NCBI GenBank assembly: GCA_039621445.1
Contig: CP154954.1
Span: 24,192,954-24,256,953 of the forward strand
Direction of reading: 5' to 3'
Origin: Euglena gracilis
Lineage: Eukaryota > Euglenida > Euglenophyceae > Euglenales
DNA length: 64,000 nucleotides
How positions within the stretch are numbered: position 1 is the first letter of the stretch; every line of letters begins with the position of its first letter. The position numbers and the translations under genes were made by a program. This document shows, piece by piece, positions 31,605 through 44,180 of this stretch. Below the pieces are notes generated by a model. The model was not told the origin of the DNA, searched no databases, and worked only from the letters and a program-made list of their open reading frames with translations.

Positions 31605-31829
31605 AACCCCCCCCCCCAAATAACACCCCCCCCCCCGGTGTGTTATTTGGGCACCCGAACTGGGGCCCCAGGGGGGTGTGTGTTATTTGGGGGGGGGTGT
31701 TATTTTTACATGGAAAACCAAAGGAAAACAGGGGGTGTGTTATTTGGGCGCTCGAAATCGGCCCCCGAGGGGGGGTGTGTTATTTGGGGGGGGGTGTTAT
31801 TTGGGGGGGTGTGTTATTTGGGGGGGGTT
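31605..31829. mobile_element. Nested TA-flanked MITE (AACCCCC...CAAATAACACC)
   Basis: The ends AA + C tract + AAATAACACCCC and the inverse GGTGTGTTATTT + G tract + TT. TA at 31603-31604 and 31830-31831. The interior has six GTGTTATTT + G-tract modules in both orientations. Confidence 0.65.
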
Positions 31830-31914
31830 TACTAAAATTGATTACTTATGCTAAAATACACCCCAAAGTCACTTCGTGACATGAGGGATTCTGTGCTTTT
31901 GGGGCCCTTGAAAG

Positions 31915-32120
31915 TTGAGCAACACAAGGTATTTCGCCCCCAAAACGACTTGGATACACAAGGGATTTGCCCCCCAAAATGACATGGAAACACAAGGGAT
32001 TTGCCCCAAAACGACTTGGAAACACAAGGGGTTTGCCCCCCAAAACGACTTGGAAACACAAGCGATTTGCTTCCCAAAACGACTTGGGAACGCAAGGGAT
32101 TTGCCCCAAAATGACTTTCC
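31915..32120. repeat. 34-bp tandem repeat CAAAACGACTTGGAAACACA
   Basis: Six units of 33-36 bp: CCCCCAAAACGACTTGGAAA then CACAAGGGATTTGC. Three more units are at 32370-32465. Confidence 0.85.
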
Positions 32121-32759
32121 AAAGTTGCCAAAAATGATTGAAAATGTGCATTCAAATTTTTTCCATGCAAAACCTAGCGGGCGTTTTTTTTGTTTTTTTA
32201 AAAAAAAATTGTTGAACTTAGTAGGATTCAAAGTATGGCAAACTTGGGAGTATCATAGCGAGTTTTTTCAATGAAATTTTCCTTTTTTTTGAAGTTTTTT
32301 TTACTGTTTTTTTTAAAAAAAAAGAACATGTTGTTTTTTTTTTAAAAAAAATACAAAAAAATGCCCACTATGGTCCCCCAAAACGACTTGGAAACACAAG
32401 GGATTTGCCCCCAAAACGACTTGGAAACACAAGGGATTCGCCCCCCAAAATGACTTGGAAACACAAGACATTTTGTTATTTTGGGGCACTCGAGCAGTTG
32501 AACAACAAAAGGGATTTTGTTATTTCTTCTGGTTACTTTGTTTTCTTTTGTATTTGAAGGCCTAAAACATCAAAAAAAAACGAATTTTTTTTTGATAGGG
32601 GGGTGGGCGAGGTCGTGGGGTGGGCCGACCCTAGGGTCAGTCCACGACCCTAGGACGGACGACCCTGGGGTCGACCCACTCCACGTCCTGGGGGGGGGGG
32701 GGTCGACGTTAGCAACCTTAGCGACCCTAGCGACCCTAGGGTCGTATTGGCGACCCTAG

Positions 32760-33240
32760 CCCCATGCCAGATCCGGGATATGAACACGGTGTACCGTTTC
32801 TCCAGGTACAGGGAACGCAGCAAGGCTTTGAAGTTGTTCACCCGGGTGGTGTAGTCGCTAGGCAGAAATTGCTTTGCCCCTGTAACTCGGTGATACACCA
32901 CCCATTACCACCGCGCCACCTGGTGAAAAATTCATCCCTGTGGTGTTCCTTCAAAGCCACCAGATCCAGTTGGACTTCAGGAGACAGCGTTGTGATAAAT
33001 TCCTCAAGCAATGAACGCGTCACAACTTCAGCATCCCGGACAAAACAAAAAAAATTGTGCAGCTTCTCGCCCAATACACGGTACTTCATCAACGGGCGGT
33101 TACTTTTTTGGCTACCTTTTCCGGTTTGTTCCTCCGAAACCCGATCAACGGGCTTCGGAATGACCACAGCTCCCTCCCGCCGGCTGTTGGGGAAGACAGG
33201 CTTGAAAGACAGCATCGTCTGGCGCATTTTGGGAGCCATG
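32760..33240 (-). pseudogene. Unrecognised protein-coding exon or ORF, frameshifted
   Basis: The ORF starts at an ATG (33238-33240) preceded by TCTCTTTTTGCAG, a good 3' splice site. It reads MAPKMRQTMLSFKPVFPNSR, then GEKLHNFFCFVRDAEVV and LSPEVQLDLVALKEHH. At about 32890 the sensible frame shifts to one reading VTGAKQFLPSDYTTRVNNFK and LYLEKRYTVFISRIWHG. The composition is protein-like across both frames. Family unknown; it could be a transposon or host gene. Confidence 0.5.
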
Positions 33241-33299
33241 GCTGCAAAAAGAGAAAGAATGTAAAAAAATCCTTGCGGAAAATGGCCAGGGACAATAAG

Positions 33300-33885
33300 G
33301 GGGCGGGGACAATAAGGGAGGGGTATTGCCACACATTCTCCCACTTGTGGAACTTCCAGCCTTCACGCCTACTTTTGACGTAAGGTGCCTCACCCAGCAC
33401 ACCCCGCCCCCCTCCCCCCCGAATAACCCTGAAACCGGGGAGTGGGCTTCTATTTGGGGGGGGGGGGGTGGGGCACTATTTGGGAAAGTGGTCGAAAACC
33501 AAGGTGTCTGAGTCTTGTCGAATGAATTTCTTTGTGGGTCCACATGTCCTACCTTTCCCAACCATGCAAAGTGATTTCTTGTGAATGGATTGCATTATTA
33601 AACGTAAACCCATTGAACCAATGGCTGAAGGAGCCAAAGGACTTGTTGTCCCAATTGGCATGCAATCCACAGGGTGGGGCCAGGCGGGGGGGGGGGGACT
33701 ATTCAGAACGTTGGTTGAAAACCGAGGGGGGGCTGTTCCCAGGTTTTTTCTTTTTGTCGCGAGCGATTGGATTTCTAATTTTCTAATCACCTCTGTTTGA
33801 CCCCCAACTCCCCCTCCAGGCCCGATTTTTTTTTCAGCCGCGAAGGGGTCCAAACTGGGTAGGATATAAGCCATCCCCCTCCCCA
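33300..33885. other. G-tract-rich spacer
   Basis: C/G runs next to GAATAACCC and ACTATTTGGG (33400-33490 and 33680-33720) resemble the termini of the TA MITEs but do not form a clear element. No gene seen. Confidence 0.4.
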
Positions 33886-33888
33886 GTT

Positions 33889-34531
33889 TCAACTCTGCCA
33901 TTTCGTCGGGGTCAGATTTTCGTTCAAAAGATCGATGTTCCCAAAATATCTCGAGAAAACGTACATTATCTCCGGAAGTGTCTCGCAGACCAAATGACCC
34001 GTAAATAGAAGCCCGGCACCTGCCCTGTGAATGTGAACAAGAAAAACAGGGTGTATTGTCAATTCACAAAAATATGCCCTTTTTTTTGTGATACCGTATT
34101 CACAAAAAAGCAGGGCATATTTTCGTGAATAGGATTTTTTTGTGCAAATGGTAAATTCAGGAAATGGAAATTGCCCGCTATTGAACCAAGACAAAGAGCA
34201 AAAAGGGGATGTAACGACACATGAGGCAGTGATGAGCAAGGTCGGTGCACAACCTGTGCAACGACGGCGACACACCCATGATCCATGTTTGGGCTCATGA
34301 CACAAAATCACACAATGCCTATGGTACGACAACGAACACATGACATTGCACATGGTTCATCACGACAAGGGGAGCGTGGCGAACAACCACAGCACATCGG
34401 GCGAAGGCAGGAGCAGCACATTGTTTGATCACCACTTGCCCATCAAAAAACAGTGGGGGATCAAGCACCCAAGCAGTCCAGGCACAAAGGAAAGCGCCTA
34501 GTTCCTCGAGACAGCACCAAGCACATTGCAA
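33889..34531 (-). CDS. Unrecognised Cys/His-containing ORFs
   Basis: Two minus frames (34531-34319 and 34353-33889) overlap and could be one gene with a frame change near 34330. The Cys/His content is high (CVILCHEPKHGSWVCRRRCTGC), suggesting a zinc-binding segment. The 3' part is low-information and includes the hairpin at 34062-34133. No family recognised. Confidence 0.25.
34062..34133. repeat. Hairpin repeat TCACAAAAATATGCCC
   Basis: An imperfect inverted repeat of about 30 bp per arm with a short loop. A related, more diverged sequence is at 35220-35300 (TGAAAAACAGGGTGTATTTC). Probably a short foldback element. Confidence 0.5.
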
Positions 34532-34679
34532 ACCTCCTCAAATTCAAGGAGGTGTGTGAATGCGGATTGCTCTATCCCTTCAGAACCGGATGCTTTCTTC
34601 TTGGTGGCCTCCACCAGAACTCTACCATTGAAGGGGTCAACGACAGGGTTTTTTCTTTTATCCCAACCTTGCTTAATTG

Positions 34680-34890
34680 TGGCCTACCACACCCACAGCC
34701 TAAAGGACCCCCAAATGCTGAATTACGGGGGGGGGTCAAATAAGGGGGTCAAAATTTTGGCTTTGAGAGAGGACAAAAATTTTCGGCGCCTTCCGTGCCT
34801 TAAATTTTTTTCCCCGGAACCAAATACTCAATTAAGGGGGGGGTCAAATAATTAATTCAATGCTCAATTAAAGGGGGGGTCGTGGTAATT
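34680..34890. mobile_element. Diverged inverted copy of the MITE at 24112-24324
   Basis: Shares CAGCCTAAAGGACCCCCAAA, TCAATTAA + G tract + TCAAATAA blocks and a GGCGCCTTCCGTGCC core. The outer ends are weaker (TACCAC...GTGGTA). Confidence 0.55.
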
Positions 34891-35329
34891 GTGGTTTAAT
34901 TCTAGCAACTTTTGGGGGTTGCGGCAACATTCGGTCCATAGTGTTTGCAGTTCTTTGCCCTTAAATCAGATTGAAGCACAACACAGTGAATGTACATACC
35001 CTTATGTCCACACCCTTATGCTCTAAGCCGAAAATCCGCGCAAGGCCAAGCATTGTGGGGGCCTTTGGGCATCGGACCAGGCGCCTTTGGCGCTCGGTCC
35101 CCCCCCCCCAAAGTGCCCCCCAATAACTTTGCCTTATGCCCATATCTCGTTTTCCAGCGCCAGCCGCACGATATGTTCATGGTTAGGGTCATCCGGATGA
35201 ACATTTCATACATTGGTTTCTATTCATGAAAAACAGGGTGTATTTCCTATTCAAGAAAATATTCCTTTTTTTTCGTGAATACCTTTATATGAAAAACAGA
35301 GCAGATTTTTGTGAATACCCCCCCCCCCT

Positions 35330-35545
35330 CAAAGTGGCCACCCTCCAGGCAACATGAAACCCCAAAACGGCCACTGTAGGGGAGGGGACACTTTGGGGGG
35401 GAGGCACTTTTTGGGTTTCAGTGCCTTCGGCGCCAAAAGAAAGTGGCCACTTTGAGGAGGGTAAACCAAATTTGCCAAAAAATTTTGGCCACTCTGAGGG
35501 GGGGGGACACTTTGAGGGGGTGGCGTGAGGCAGGATTTTTTTCTC
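35330..35545. mobile_element. G-tract element with TCAAAGTGGCCAC arms
   Basis: Contains CTCAAAGTGGCCACCCTCC near 35330 and inverse AAGTGGCCACTTTGAGGAGG near 35440, with GACACTTTG(G/A)GGGGG blocks and a GCCTTCGGCGCC core at 35420. Borders unresolved. Confidence 0.45.
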
Positions 35546-36111
35546 AAAAAGTGAAAAAAAAAGTTCCCCAAATGTCCCAAACCATGGCTTGAAGCACACC
35601 AACAAAATACAGGGAAGGCGCCGGGCCTTTCTATTCACGGTTACAGAAAAATCGTGGGCTCTAACCCGTATACAGGGCGTAAAAAGGGTTTTGCCCACAA
35701 TTTTTAAATAATCACTCCCCGTTTCGCCACTTTGGCCACGCCTGACCCGTGTTCCGGCGTGCTTTTGTGGCCCAAAATGGCCATTTTGGGGAGTTTTTTT
35801 GGGGGGGCAATTTTTGGTAAAAAAACCAATTTTTTCCAAAATATCTCGTCAATGAAGCAAAATCAAAGGAAATGTCCAGAGAGCAAAAATGAAGCCCTTG
35901 GAACACCCTATCCAACTTTACCTTTCCCCCAACTCTTCGTGTAGCCCGAGTTACGGCCATTTTGTTTGGCCAAAACTTTGGCCCATTTCAGGGGCAATTT
36001 TGGGCCGTTTTCGGGGGTCCAAATGCTCATTCAACCCTTTTTGAATTTTGAATGGATTTTTTTTTTAGAAAAAATATTCACCATTCATGTTGTTTTTCCC
36101 CACAGTGTGAC

Positions 36112-36260
36112 ATGTCTCAGCACCAATTGGTGCTAACATGCTTCCATGGCCCACGATACTGCACTTTTTGTAATGAATTTATCTTCGGCCTTACATATCA
36201 AGGGTTTGCTTGCACCCAATGCGGCATTGCTTTCCAAGGGATGCTTGATTGCAATTTCTT
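36112..36260 (+). CDS. Degenerate C1 (phorbol-ester/DAG-type) finger exon
   Basis: Preceded by TTTTTCCCCACAG, a strong acceptor. Reads MSQHQLVLTCFHGPRYCTFC then GLTYQGFACTQCGIAF. Spacing H-x12-C-x2-C-x13-C-x2-C matches a C1 domain. After that the expected His is Gln and the next Cys is displaced (FQGMLDC), so the second zinc site is abnormal. C1 domains bind diacylglycerol or act as protein interfaces. Flanking exons are not identified. It may be pseudogenic or differently spliced. Confidence 0.55.
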
Positions 36261-37540
36261 GTGTCATGTGTTAGAGCAGGAAAAAAAATTCCCTAAAATT
36301 ACACATTCCAGAGATTCGGTATGGCACAAGCCCTCCCCCCAACACGTCCCTCAAAAATGGGTTTACAGGGGCGGCTCCCCTGTGACCCCGTGACCCCGGC
36401 AATGGAGCTTGCGCAAACAGAACAGAAAATGACCACAAAATTCGATTCTGATTCTGGCCGATCTGACGATCGCGAGCGTATCTCTGGCTGCGTGCATTGT
36501 TGAGGTTCCAAGTTACCCCTCGATTGAAAGCTCTTTTCAACAGACGGCCAGCGGTGATGATGACAGTTTTCCACGATGCATGGTACTCTTATTCCAAAAC
36601 AACACCAATTTTCACCAAAATTGGATACCCACACTATAGTCCCCAAATGGCAAATCTCATTCTGCTACATGGTTATAACAGTCATATCACCACCCCATTT
36701 TCCCATTTTACAGTTGTTTTTTGCAATGATGCGGAGAGTGGAATTTGGACCATTTTCTCAGGACATTTCATTTGTTGATGTGCATTCACACAACTTCATT
36801 TGACAAAGACCCAAAAAAGACCCCTTCAAGGATTTGGACGAGCTTTGACGACCCCATATGTGTGGTTTCCTTTTCAAAAAGTCAACCCCCTAAATGCACC
36901 TTTTGGGGGCTGACGTTGACTAGTCCCCATCCTTGGTCATTTTTATATCATGGAAAAATATTGGAAATATTTCCAAATTTTCCGCAATTTTCCCGCAATT
37001 TTTCTGCAATTTTTCCATCGGAAAAATGAAAATTTATTTTTCCGCAAAATAAGCAACCCTAAAAAAGTGACAAACAAAGTATTTCATTCACCTTTTGTTT
37101 TTTTTTTAACATGGTGCCCAAATGGATTTAGGGGGCTTGGTAATTGTTCGCCACATTCCCCAGATGGCAGGAGGGGTTGCAATGGTGTCAGGAGACTAAG
37201 TTTCTGTTTAATACCTTGGCCCATGATACAAAAATTTTAAGAAGAGATCAAAGTGATGAAAAAGTCCAAGGGTTTTCCCCAATGGTTTGTATTGCACCAG
37301 CTGTGTGGAACGACGGGCCCTGCTGGGGTAGGCAATAGATTATCACCCTGATTCCGTCCCAATTTCCAATATTTTTTTTTAAGCCATGAGCATCCGGATT
37401 CCATCTTTCCGAAACAACTTCATTTGACCCGCATCTCTGAGTTGTGGGTGTATCAGTGGGGGGCGGGGTTTGTGGTACTGGGGTGGGGTCCCCCAGGACC
37501 CCCCCCCCCAGGGTGGGTGGGTGGGGGGACCCCCCCTCCC
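36261..37540. other. AT-rich region with short ORFs only
   Basis: A 93-residue plus ORF at 36497-36778 follows CTTTTCAACAG, but its translation does not resemble a known family. Nothing else stands out before the gypsy fragment. Confidence 0.3.
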
Positions 37541-37559
37541 CCCGGTCTCAAAAAGAACC

Positions 37560-37720
37560 CCTGGCTCGATTTTGCAAACACCGAACGGACCGCATTTCAC
37601 CGGTGTCGTAGGCGTATACTGGATTTTCCAGCACACCATGAAATTTGCGGGTAATCCTCAAACAGAAATCGGCTAATTTAGGATGTTGTCCAGAACTCTC
37701 AATGACTGCAGAGATTTGGA
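37560..37720 (-). pseudogene. Gypsy fragment (pre-RT region)
   Basis: Closely matches 3705-3865 of the main gypsy copy (AAACACCGAACGGACCGC, CGTATACTGGATTTTCCAGC). It is bounded on the left by a C-tract block ending in AAAAAGAACCCCTGG (37505-37560), which resembles one end of a CAGG...CCTG element. Confidence 0.75.
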
Positions 37721-39800
37721 CCAGGGGTTAATTGGGAAGGTGTCACACAGTTTCATTTCTCCTTTGGGTGCCGTTTTAGGCTCCTAGTTCTGGGTGCCTT
37801 CTCGTTAGATGATAGAAGTCTTCTAATTTTTTTTTGCTTTCAAACACAACTTTTTGCCATGAATCAGGGCTTTGGATGAGAAAAATGTGCTCTTTTTGAG
37901 CCAGACACTGTGCCCCTTTGAAATGGTCCAAAATTTTCCAACCATGCGGCTTGTGTGACCGCCACCACAAGTGAATTATTCGAGAACTGTGTCCCCCGGC
38001 TTCACGTCCGAACTGGCGTCTGAGGAATCACGGCCGATTTCGCCCCAAATACCCATGTTTGGGACATTTTTTGGCGACTTTGGTCCGATTGGTGGCCGAT
38101 TGAAATTGGTAGATTTCACACGTCTGATTCCATGTTTCTGCCCTTCGATCAAAAGCTCTTCTCTTATTTTTTGGCAATCGTATATTCCAAAAGTTGACAT
38201 ATTGTTCCTGTCATATCTCAACAAATGTCATACGTTTTTTTTTTTCAGCTGGAGAAAAGTTGTCATAGCCAAGCACTTTTGACTATTTTTTTTTCTTTGG
38301 TTTATCTTTTTTTTGTTGGTTGACAGGACAAATGTCGGCATGTCATTTTAATGACAGCAGACAAATGCGACTTTAGGTCTGTCGGCATACAGAGGGAGAA
38401 GGTATCAATCGAAAGCTCTCAACAATACCTTTAGGGCTCTGAAAATCGCCGATCGCATGTTCCGACGCTGATTGCAAATTGCACTGTTCAGCTGCCATGT
38501 TGCCGCTCGATCGAAAGCTCTTCTCAAGGACTTTTCAGCAAATGGCCTCAGATTTCAGCCATGCTTCAATGTAGTCCTATTTCAGAAACTACTCAAAATT
38601 TGCAAAGTGAAATTATTGCCCAATTTGCTCAGATATGCTTACCACATGCGTGCAAACCATTTTGGACACTTTCTGGCACTTTTTATTCTTTATCCTGGGC
38701 AGAGCAATCCCAAAATGCACGCCTTTGTTGTTTCAAGGACATCAGACAGGTTGGTACGACGGGGCATTTTTCACGTATCCCGGGGGGGGGGGGCAATTAT
38801 TTGGGTTTTTGTTGAAAATCCTTGGGGAGGCTATTATTCAGGGGGGGGGCTATTATTCGGGGGGGGGGGGGTTTGACAGGTCGATTTCGCCGACATTTAA
38901 CCCCCCTTGAACAAAATCCTAAGCTGACTAGTCGATGGTCGTAAAGATGGTGTCTGGCTGGGCCAAATCACCCAGAAATGGTTTGAATAGGGTCAAATGA
39001 GTGCTCTTCACATATAAACATCCAGAGGTAAAAATGCAGGGTCCGTGTGTGGGTCAGTGGGGCTCGGTGAGGCTCCAGAGGGATAAAGTACCACTGGCAG
39101 ACAAGGGTTGAAAATGAAAATCCCTTACAAATATTTTGCATTTTGAGGGGGCGGAATACTCCCCCCTGACCTGGGCCTCAATTCGGGCTATTTTCTCTGC
39201 AAATAACGTTGTGAAGTGGCCTCCTCGGGGGGGGGGGTGCCCCCGCACCCCCATCAAATAGCAAACTCCTGTTGTGCTGACAACACTCTTGGGGGGTCTA
39301 GTCCTTGTTGTGGGTGATTTTGACTGGGTTGTGCTTGCCGCTATATGGAAAATCTCATGGGAAGAGGTAAAATTTTGCTAAAAAGTGGCCAAAACGTATA
39401 TTTTTATCCAAAACTATTGCAATATTCACCCCGTCTGGGGGACGTGTATTTCGGGGGTTTTATTTTTTGGGGGGGGTTTACATTGTAAGGTAAATGCCAT
39501 CAAGTAAAGATGCATCCCATGCCCTCATTCACAAGAAATGTGAAGCTCAAGCCAACACTGCAGCATATGCACGGTGCCCTGGGTTTAAGGACGAGAATCG
39601 ACCAAACAAAGAATTCCGAGGGGAGCGGATCACACTTAAGGAGTCCACCGCATCTTTCTGGTTTTGGATCTACAAGATTTATTTATTTGTGCGCAGAAAC
39701 AAGAAATATTTTTGCTTATGCTTCCTGTTTTCCATTTGTGAGTGGAGCGTGACTTTGATGAATGACCAAAGCCGATGTCATTTTCAAAGCATCATGGATG
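37721..39800. other. Non-genic stretch with scattered G tracts
   Basis: No supported gene. G tracts at 38780-38870 carry CTATTATTC modules like those in the TA MITEs. 39210-39260 has a G/C block. A minus ORF at 37776-37970 looks protein-like in parts but has no recognisable family. Confidence 0.35.
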
Positions 39801-39809
39801 GAATGTTTC

Positions 39810-40690
<881 letters not shown>

Positions 40691-40715
40691 TACACTTCCA
40701 AAAGTGTGATTTCAG

Positions 40716-40924
40716 AGGAAGCGGTGCCAGAGTTCAAAACGCCTTGTATTTTCGAATTGTTTGCTGAGAAGTGTTTACTGATCATCAAGAAGAGTTCACG
40801 AATCGAGGGCCACAAAACGACCAACGTCTCCATCAAGACTCTGAAGGTGGTGGCGGTGGATCCTGACAGAATTGAATTGACATATGATAGCAAATGCCGA
40901 CTCTACCGGCTGGAAAATCGTACA
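40716..40924 (+). CDS. Exon of unknown protein (possible PH-like segment)
   Basis: Preceded by TGATTTCAG and followed by GTGCGT. Reads [39 protein letters not shown] and [17 protein letters not shown]. Codon use is GC-balanced and protein-like. The alternating hydrophobic pattern and the next exon (IGVAVVLSDHLIIF after CTCAG at 41115) resemble PH-domain strands, but this is only a guess. Confidence 0.5.
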
Positions 40925-41234
40925 GTGCGTGTCGGTCATCTTGCTTCATTTCTCAATGCTTGTTTGAGAAGGATGGGGGGGGGGGGGGGGGGGGGGGGGG
41001 ATATTAACTCGTGTTGGCCTATTTTTTTTTTTCATTGTGGGAATGTTTGCATTTCCGCTTGAATTGTGGGTGTGTTGCCATACTTTTCGTTCTCATTCCC
41101 CCCTTTTTTTCTCAGATTGGTGTCGCAGTAGTGTTGTCTGATCATTTAATAATCTTTTGCTTTTCCACATGATGGTTTCTGTGCGGTCTTTCTTCTCAAA
41201 CCCCTTCCAGATGTATCCCCACTTATTATTTCAG

Positions 41235-41350
41235 AAAGTCAGCCGACCCCCCACCTGGCTTTATTTCAAACCCAAGCAAAGGACATTGATGATTCCCTTT
41301 TTGTCCATGCCAACACCATTCATTTGCTTTGGCTTGAAGCTTCTTTTTTC
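41235..41350 (+). CDS. Exon of unknown protein
   Basis: Acceptor TATTATTTCAG at 41224-41234. Reads SQPTPHLALFQTQAKDIDD then SLFVHANTIHLLWLEASFF. Probably the same gene as 40716-40924. The end is not defined; the frame stays open to about 41465. Confidence 0.4.
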
Positions 41351-41358
41351 CCAATGAA

Positions 41359-41883
41359 GTGGAAGAGCAGGGAGGCATGGAAGACTCTTTCTTATCATGC
41401 CTTGCAAATATCAAGGAGGCCTTCGGACGTCCTTTTCCTCTGCGTGTCAACTCTGCCGGTTTGGACTTTGCTCATTTGAAACGTGGATTGTTTCATTTTG
41501 GCACGTTCTTGCACATTGTAGTCGTTCAAATGGAGTTGTATGCACATCAGCCCTCAACGAAACACCATGTCGAAGCACAGGTCTTCTTTTCCCTTAGTGG
41601 TGATAGAAATAAAGAATATCATATATGTCTAAATGGCGGTTGGTTCCAGCCAAAAGCCATTCAAACTCACTGGGGGGCACTTCAAACTCAGCAGTGTGAA
41701 ATGAACGTCCAACAGAAGATGCTTCGGATGGGTGCTTCGTCAGGTACCCAAAGGCATTTGAGCCCTTTAAGCCCTGGATGTCGTCGGGCTGGGCCCGTTT
41801 GGATACAGAACGGGGTATTTTTAAGCTGGCGGGCCCCCGACTGGCTGGCCATGGATCCCCGGGGTCTAAAGAAATCCGCTTAA
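41359..41883 (+). CDS. 174-residue ORF of doubtful reality
   Basis: Open from ATG to TAA. It overlaps the preceding exon in another frame. The composition is not clearly protein-like and no domain is visible. Listed because of its length. Confidence 0.15.
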   Translation: MEEQGGMEDSFLSCLANIKEAFGRPFPLRVNSAGLDFAHLKRGLFHFGTFLHIVVVQMELYAHQPSTKHHVEAQVFFSLSGDRNKEYHICLNGGWFQPKAIQTHWGALQTQQCEMNVQQKMLRMGASSGTQRHLSPLSPGCRRAGPVWIQNGVFLSWRAPDWLAMDPRGLKKSA

Positions 41884-42023
41884 TCATATGAAATTTCCCA
41901 ACCCAAACCCAACTTAGTGGTATATTTAAACCAAAGTTTTATTGCACCATTTTACTCAGCCCAAGGGATGTGTTTCACGTTTTTTCCGCATTTTTTTCCC
42001 GCATTTTTTTGCAAATTTCCAAG

Positions 42024-42332
42024 CTGGCTGTATTTTAGTCGGGTGCCGACCCCACCCCGGGGGGGGGGGGTGTCTGCAGGCACTCCAAGGCACTCTCAAT
42101 CCGACCCCCCCTCCCGGGGGGGGGGGGTAGGGCACACGGCCAAAAGTGCCCTAGCACAACCCCGGCGCCAAAGGAACCGGGGAACCAAAAATAGCCTATT
42201 TTCAAAGGAATGTGTCTCTGCACAGGCCGAAATCCGACCCCCCCCCCCGGGGCGGGGGTTGTGCCTGCCTGAGCAGGCACTCACAGGCACTCCGGACCCC
42301 CCCTCCCCCCGGGGTTGGTTGCCGACAGCCTG
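42024..42332. mobile_element. (CAGG)-type element with 8-bp duplication TTTCCAAG
   Basis: 309 bp. The left end CTGGCTGTATTTTAGTCGGG and right end GTTGCCGACAGCCTG are imperfect inverted repeats. TTTCCAAG lies on both sides (42016-42023, 42333-42340). The interior closely matches 50124-50423 (GGGTGCCGACCCCACCC, AAAGTGCCCTAGCACA, GGCGCC core variant, CTGCCTG(A/G)GCAGGCACTC), so the two are one subfamily. Confidence 0.9.
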
Positions 42333-42340
42333 TTTCCAAG

Positions 42341-43250
42341 TACGATTTTTGAGCATGTTTTTAGCGTTTTTTGCGCGTTTTTCAATTTTCTTTCCAGCAC
42401 ATTTCCTTTTTTTGCTTTTTGACGCATTTTTTTTCATTATTTGCCAAAATTTCGCAATGTCAGATTTTTTTGGCCATTCCCCCCTTTTTTTGCATTTTTT
42501 TTTGTATTTTTTGAACTGACATTTTGCTCATAATTCAATACGTGAGCAATTCGATTTTCAGACTTTTGCACTTTCTGCCAGAATTTGCACATTTTTGCGC
42601 ATTTTTTTCGAGGCTTGGCTGGCGCATTCCTGCCTCCCCTGATTTGCCACAGCAATTTTGAAAGTGTGCGCTGCGACTGTCGCGCCCCCATTCAATTTCT
42701 TCTTGAATTTTTTTGTTGTGTAGTTTTTTGTAAGTTTTTTTCAGTTTGTGTCGTTCTTCACCATGTCAAAGAAGTTCTGTGCCGCATCCACCGCGACAAA
42801 ATGCTCATATTTTTTTTAGAATAATGAGAATGATTGTGCAGACTACATTACAAATGAAACATAACTTCCCAGGCAGTCCCCTGATGCAGAAAACTGTCTG
42901 GGAGGTTGAAAAATGGAATTTCTGCACAGCCCAGTCATTAATGACATTTGCATTTGCGGACACCTGAAGAATGGCAAAGCCATTCGTTGGGCAAAGCCCG
43001 ATTCCAGTACCCTGCCCAGTCCGTCTTCATCAGGAAACATTGGCAAGAGGATGGCCTTGGTTTGTTCTGTAACCCTATGCGGATGCTGGCACCCTTGATT
43101 TCCCACCAACCTGCCCTTCCCAATGACTTTCTTCGCATTGTGATCGGATCCTGAAGGCAAGTTCAAAAACATCTTCAAAACCTTCAGTAGGATCCGTGTC
43201 GAATTGTGTGTGTGTGTGTGCACCCCCAAGGCAAGGGTGTATTCCAAAGG
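42341..43250. other. AT-rich stretch, possible short exons
   Basis: Poly-T with GCATTTTT runs to about 42620. 42890-43160 is more GC-balanced and open on both strands (for example the minus frame with LPMFPDEDGLGRVLESGF), but I cannot choose a strand or family. Confidence 0.25.
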
Positions 43251-43259
43251 TGTATACTT

Positions 43260-44180
43260 TCACCCCAGCTCATTACCCCCCCCCCCAGGTTGCTGGGGCC
43301 AGTGTCATTATCCCCCCTTAAAGGGTTTGGCTTGGTTGCTCCCTTGGCCATTGGTGGCAACATGCCCCCCCCCCGCCAGGCTGTGCGGAAATCCCTGAAA
43401 CCCTATGGGCGGTGGTTGGGGAGTCGACCCCCCTCCCTGCTGGGTGGGGGGCGACCCCACCAGCACCAGGCCTTGTTATATTTTCTGGCGCCGATTTTTA
43501 GGTCACAATCTTCCTTCGGCGCCGAAGGAATTTTTCCTTGTGGGTTGTGTGGTGGGTGGGTGGGGGTCGACCCCCATTTTGCCAGAGGGCCTGATGGCGA
43601 GGTCGACTCCCCTCCCCAGACCTTCCCGTACATCCCCCCCCCCCCAAGTTTGACCACAGTGGTTTCCCCAATCGATTCCCCCCCCCCCCTAACCAGTATT
43701 CCCCTCTTTGGCCGAGGGTAAAAGAACTGTCATTTGGGGGGGGGGGAGGGTACGTCATGTTGGGGAGTGAATGTGGTGCATGACTTTTCAGCCCTGCCTT
43801 GTGCTGTCGTGGTGGGCCTGTGGCCAGTCCACACAATCACCTGGTCACTGGCCGACCCCCCCCCCCCCCCCGAGGGTGAGTGACTGGTTTTATCAGAGTG
43901 ATTGACTGGTTTTTTTCTTGGCCCGGACCCCCTCCCCCGGGGGGGGGGGTCGGCAAAAAACCACCAAAGTGACCCGGCGCCGAAGGCACTGGAAAACTTT
44001 TTTTTGGCTTTTTTTCACGTTTGTGGTCAAATTTCCTTTGGATTCCAGAGCGGCCGACCCCCCCAGGGGGGGAGTGACTGACTTGTCTTCCAAAAAAGAG
44101 ACTTACTGGTTTTGGAAAGAGTGGAAGTGACCCCCCTCCTCCCGGGGGTCGGTAAAGAACTGTATGGGCCAGCCTCTTTA
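43260..44180. mobile_element. Cluster of G-tract elements with GGCGCCGAAGG cores
   Basis: Two modules: 43430-43700 with core TCGGCGCCGAAGGAATTTTT at 43516, and 43870-44130 with CGGCGCCGAAGGCACTGG at 43976 and GTGACTGGTTTT repeats at its edges. The second shares edges and core with 52250-52490. Clean terminal repeats or target duplications were not found. Confidence 0.5.

Larger units (their letters stand above)
31440..32700. mobile_element. Large foldback element with about 170-bp arms
   Basis: The segment 31440-31600 (CCCTATCAAAAAAATTCGAA, TTTAGGCCTTCAAATACAAA) recurs inverted at 32520-32690. Between the arms are a nested TA MITE (31605-31829), a 34-bp tandem array (31915-32120, again 32370-32465) and AT mirror repeats. 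The outer ends carry GGGTCGACC/GGGTCG-type repeats. No ORF. Confidence 0.6.
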
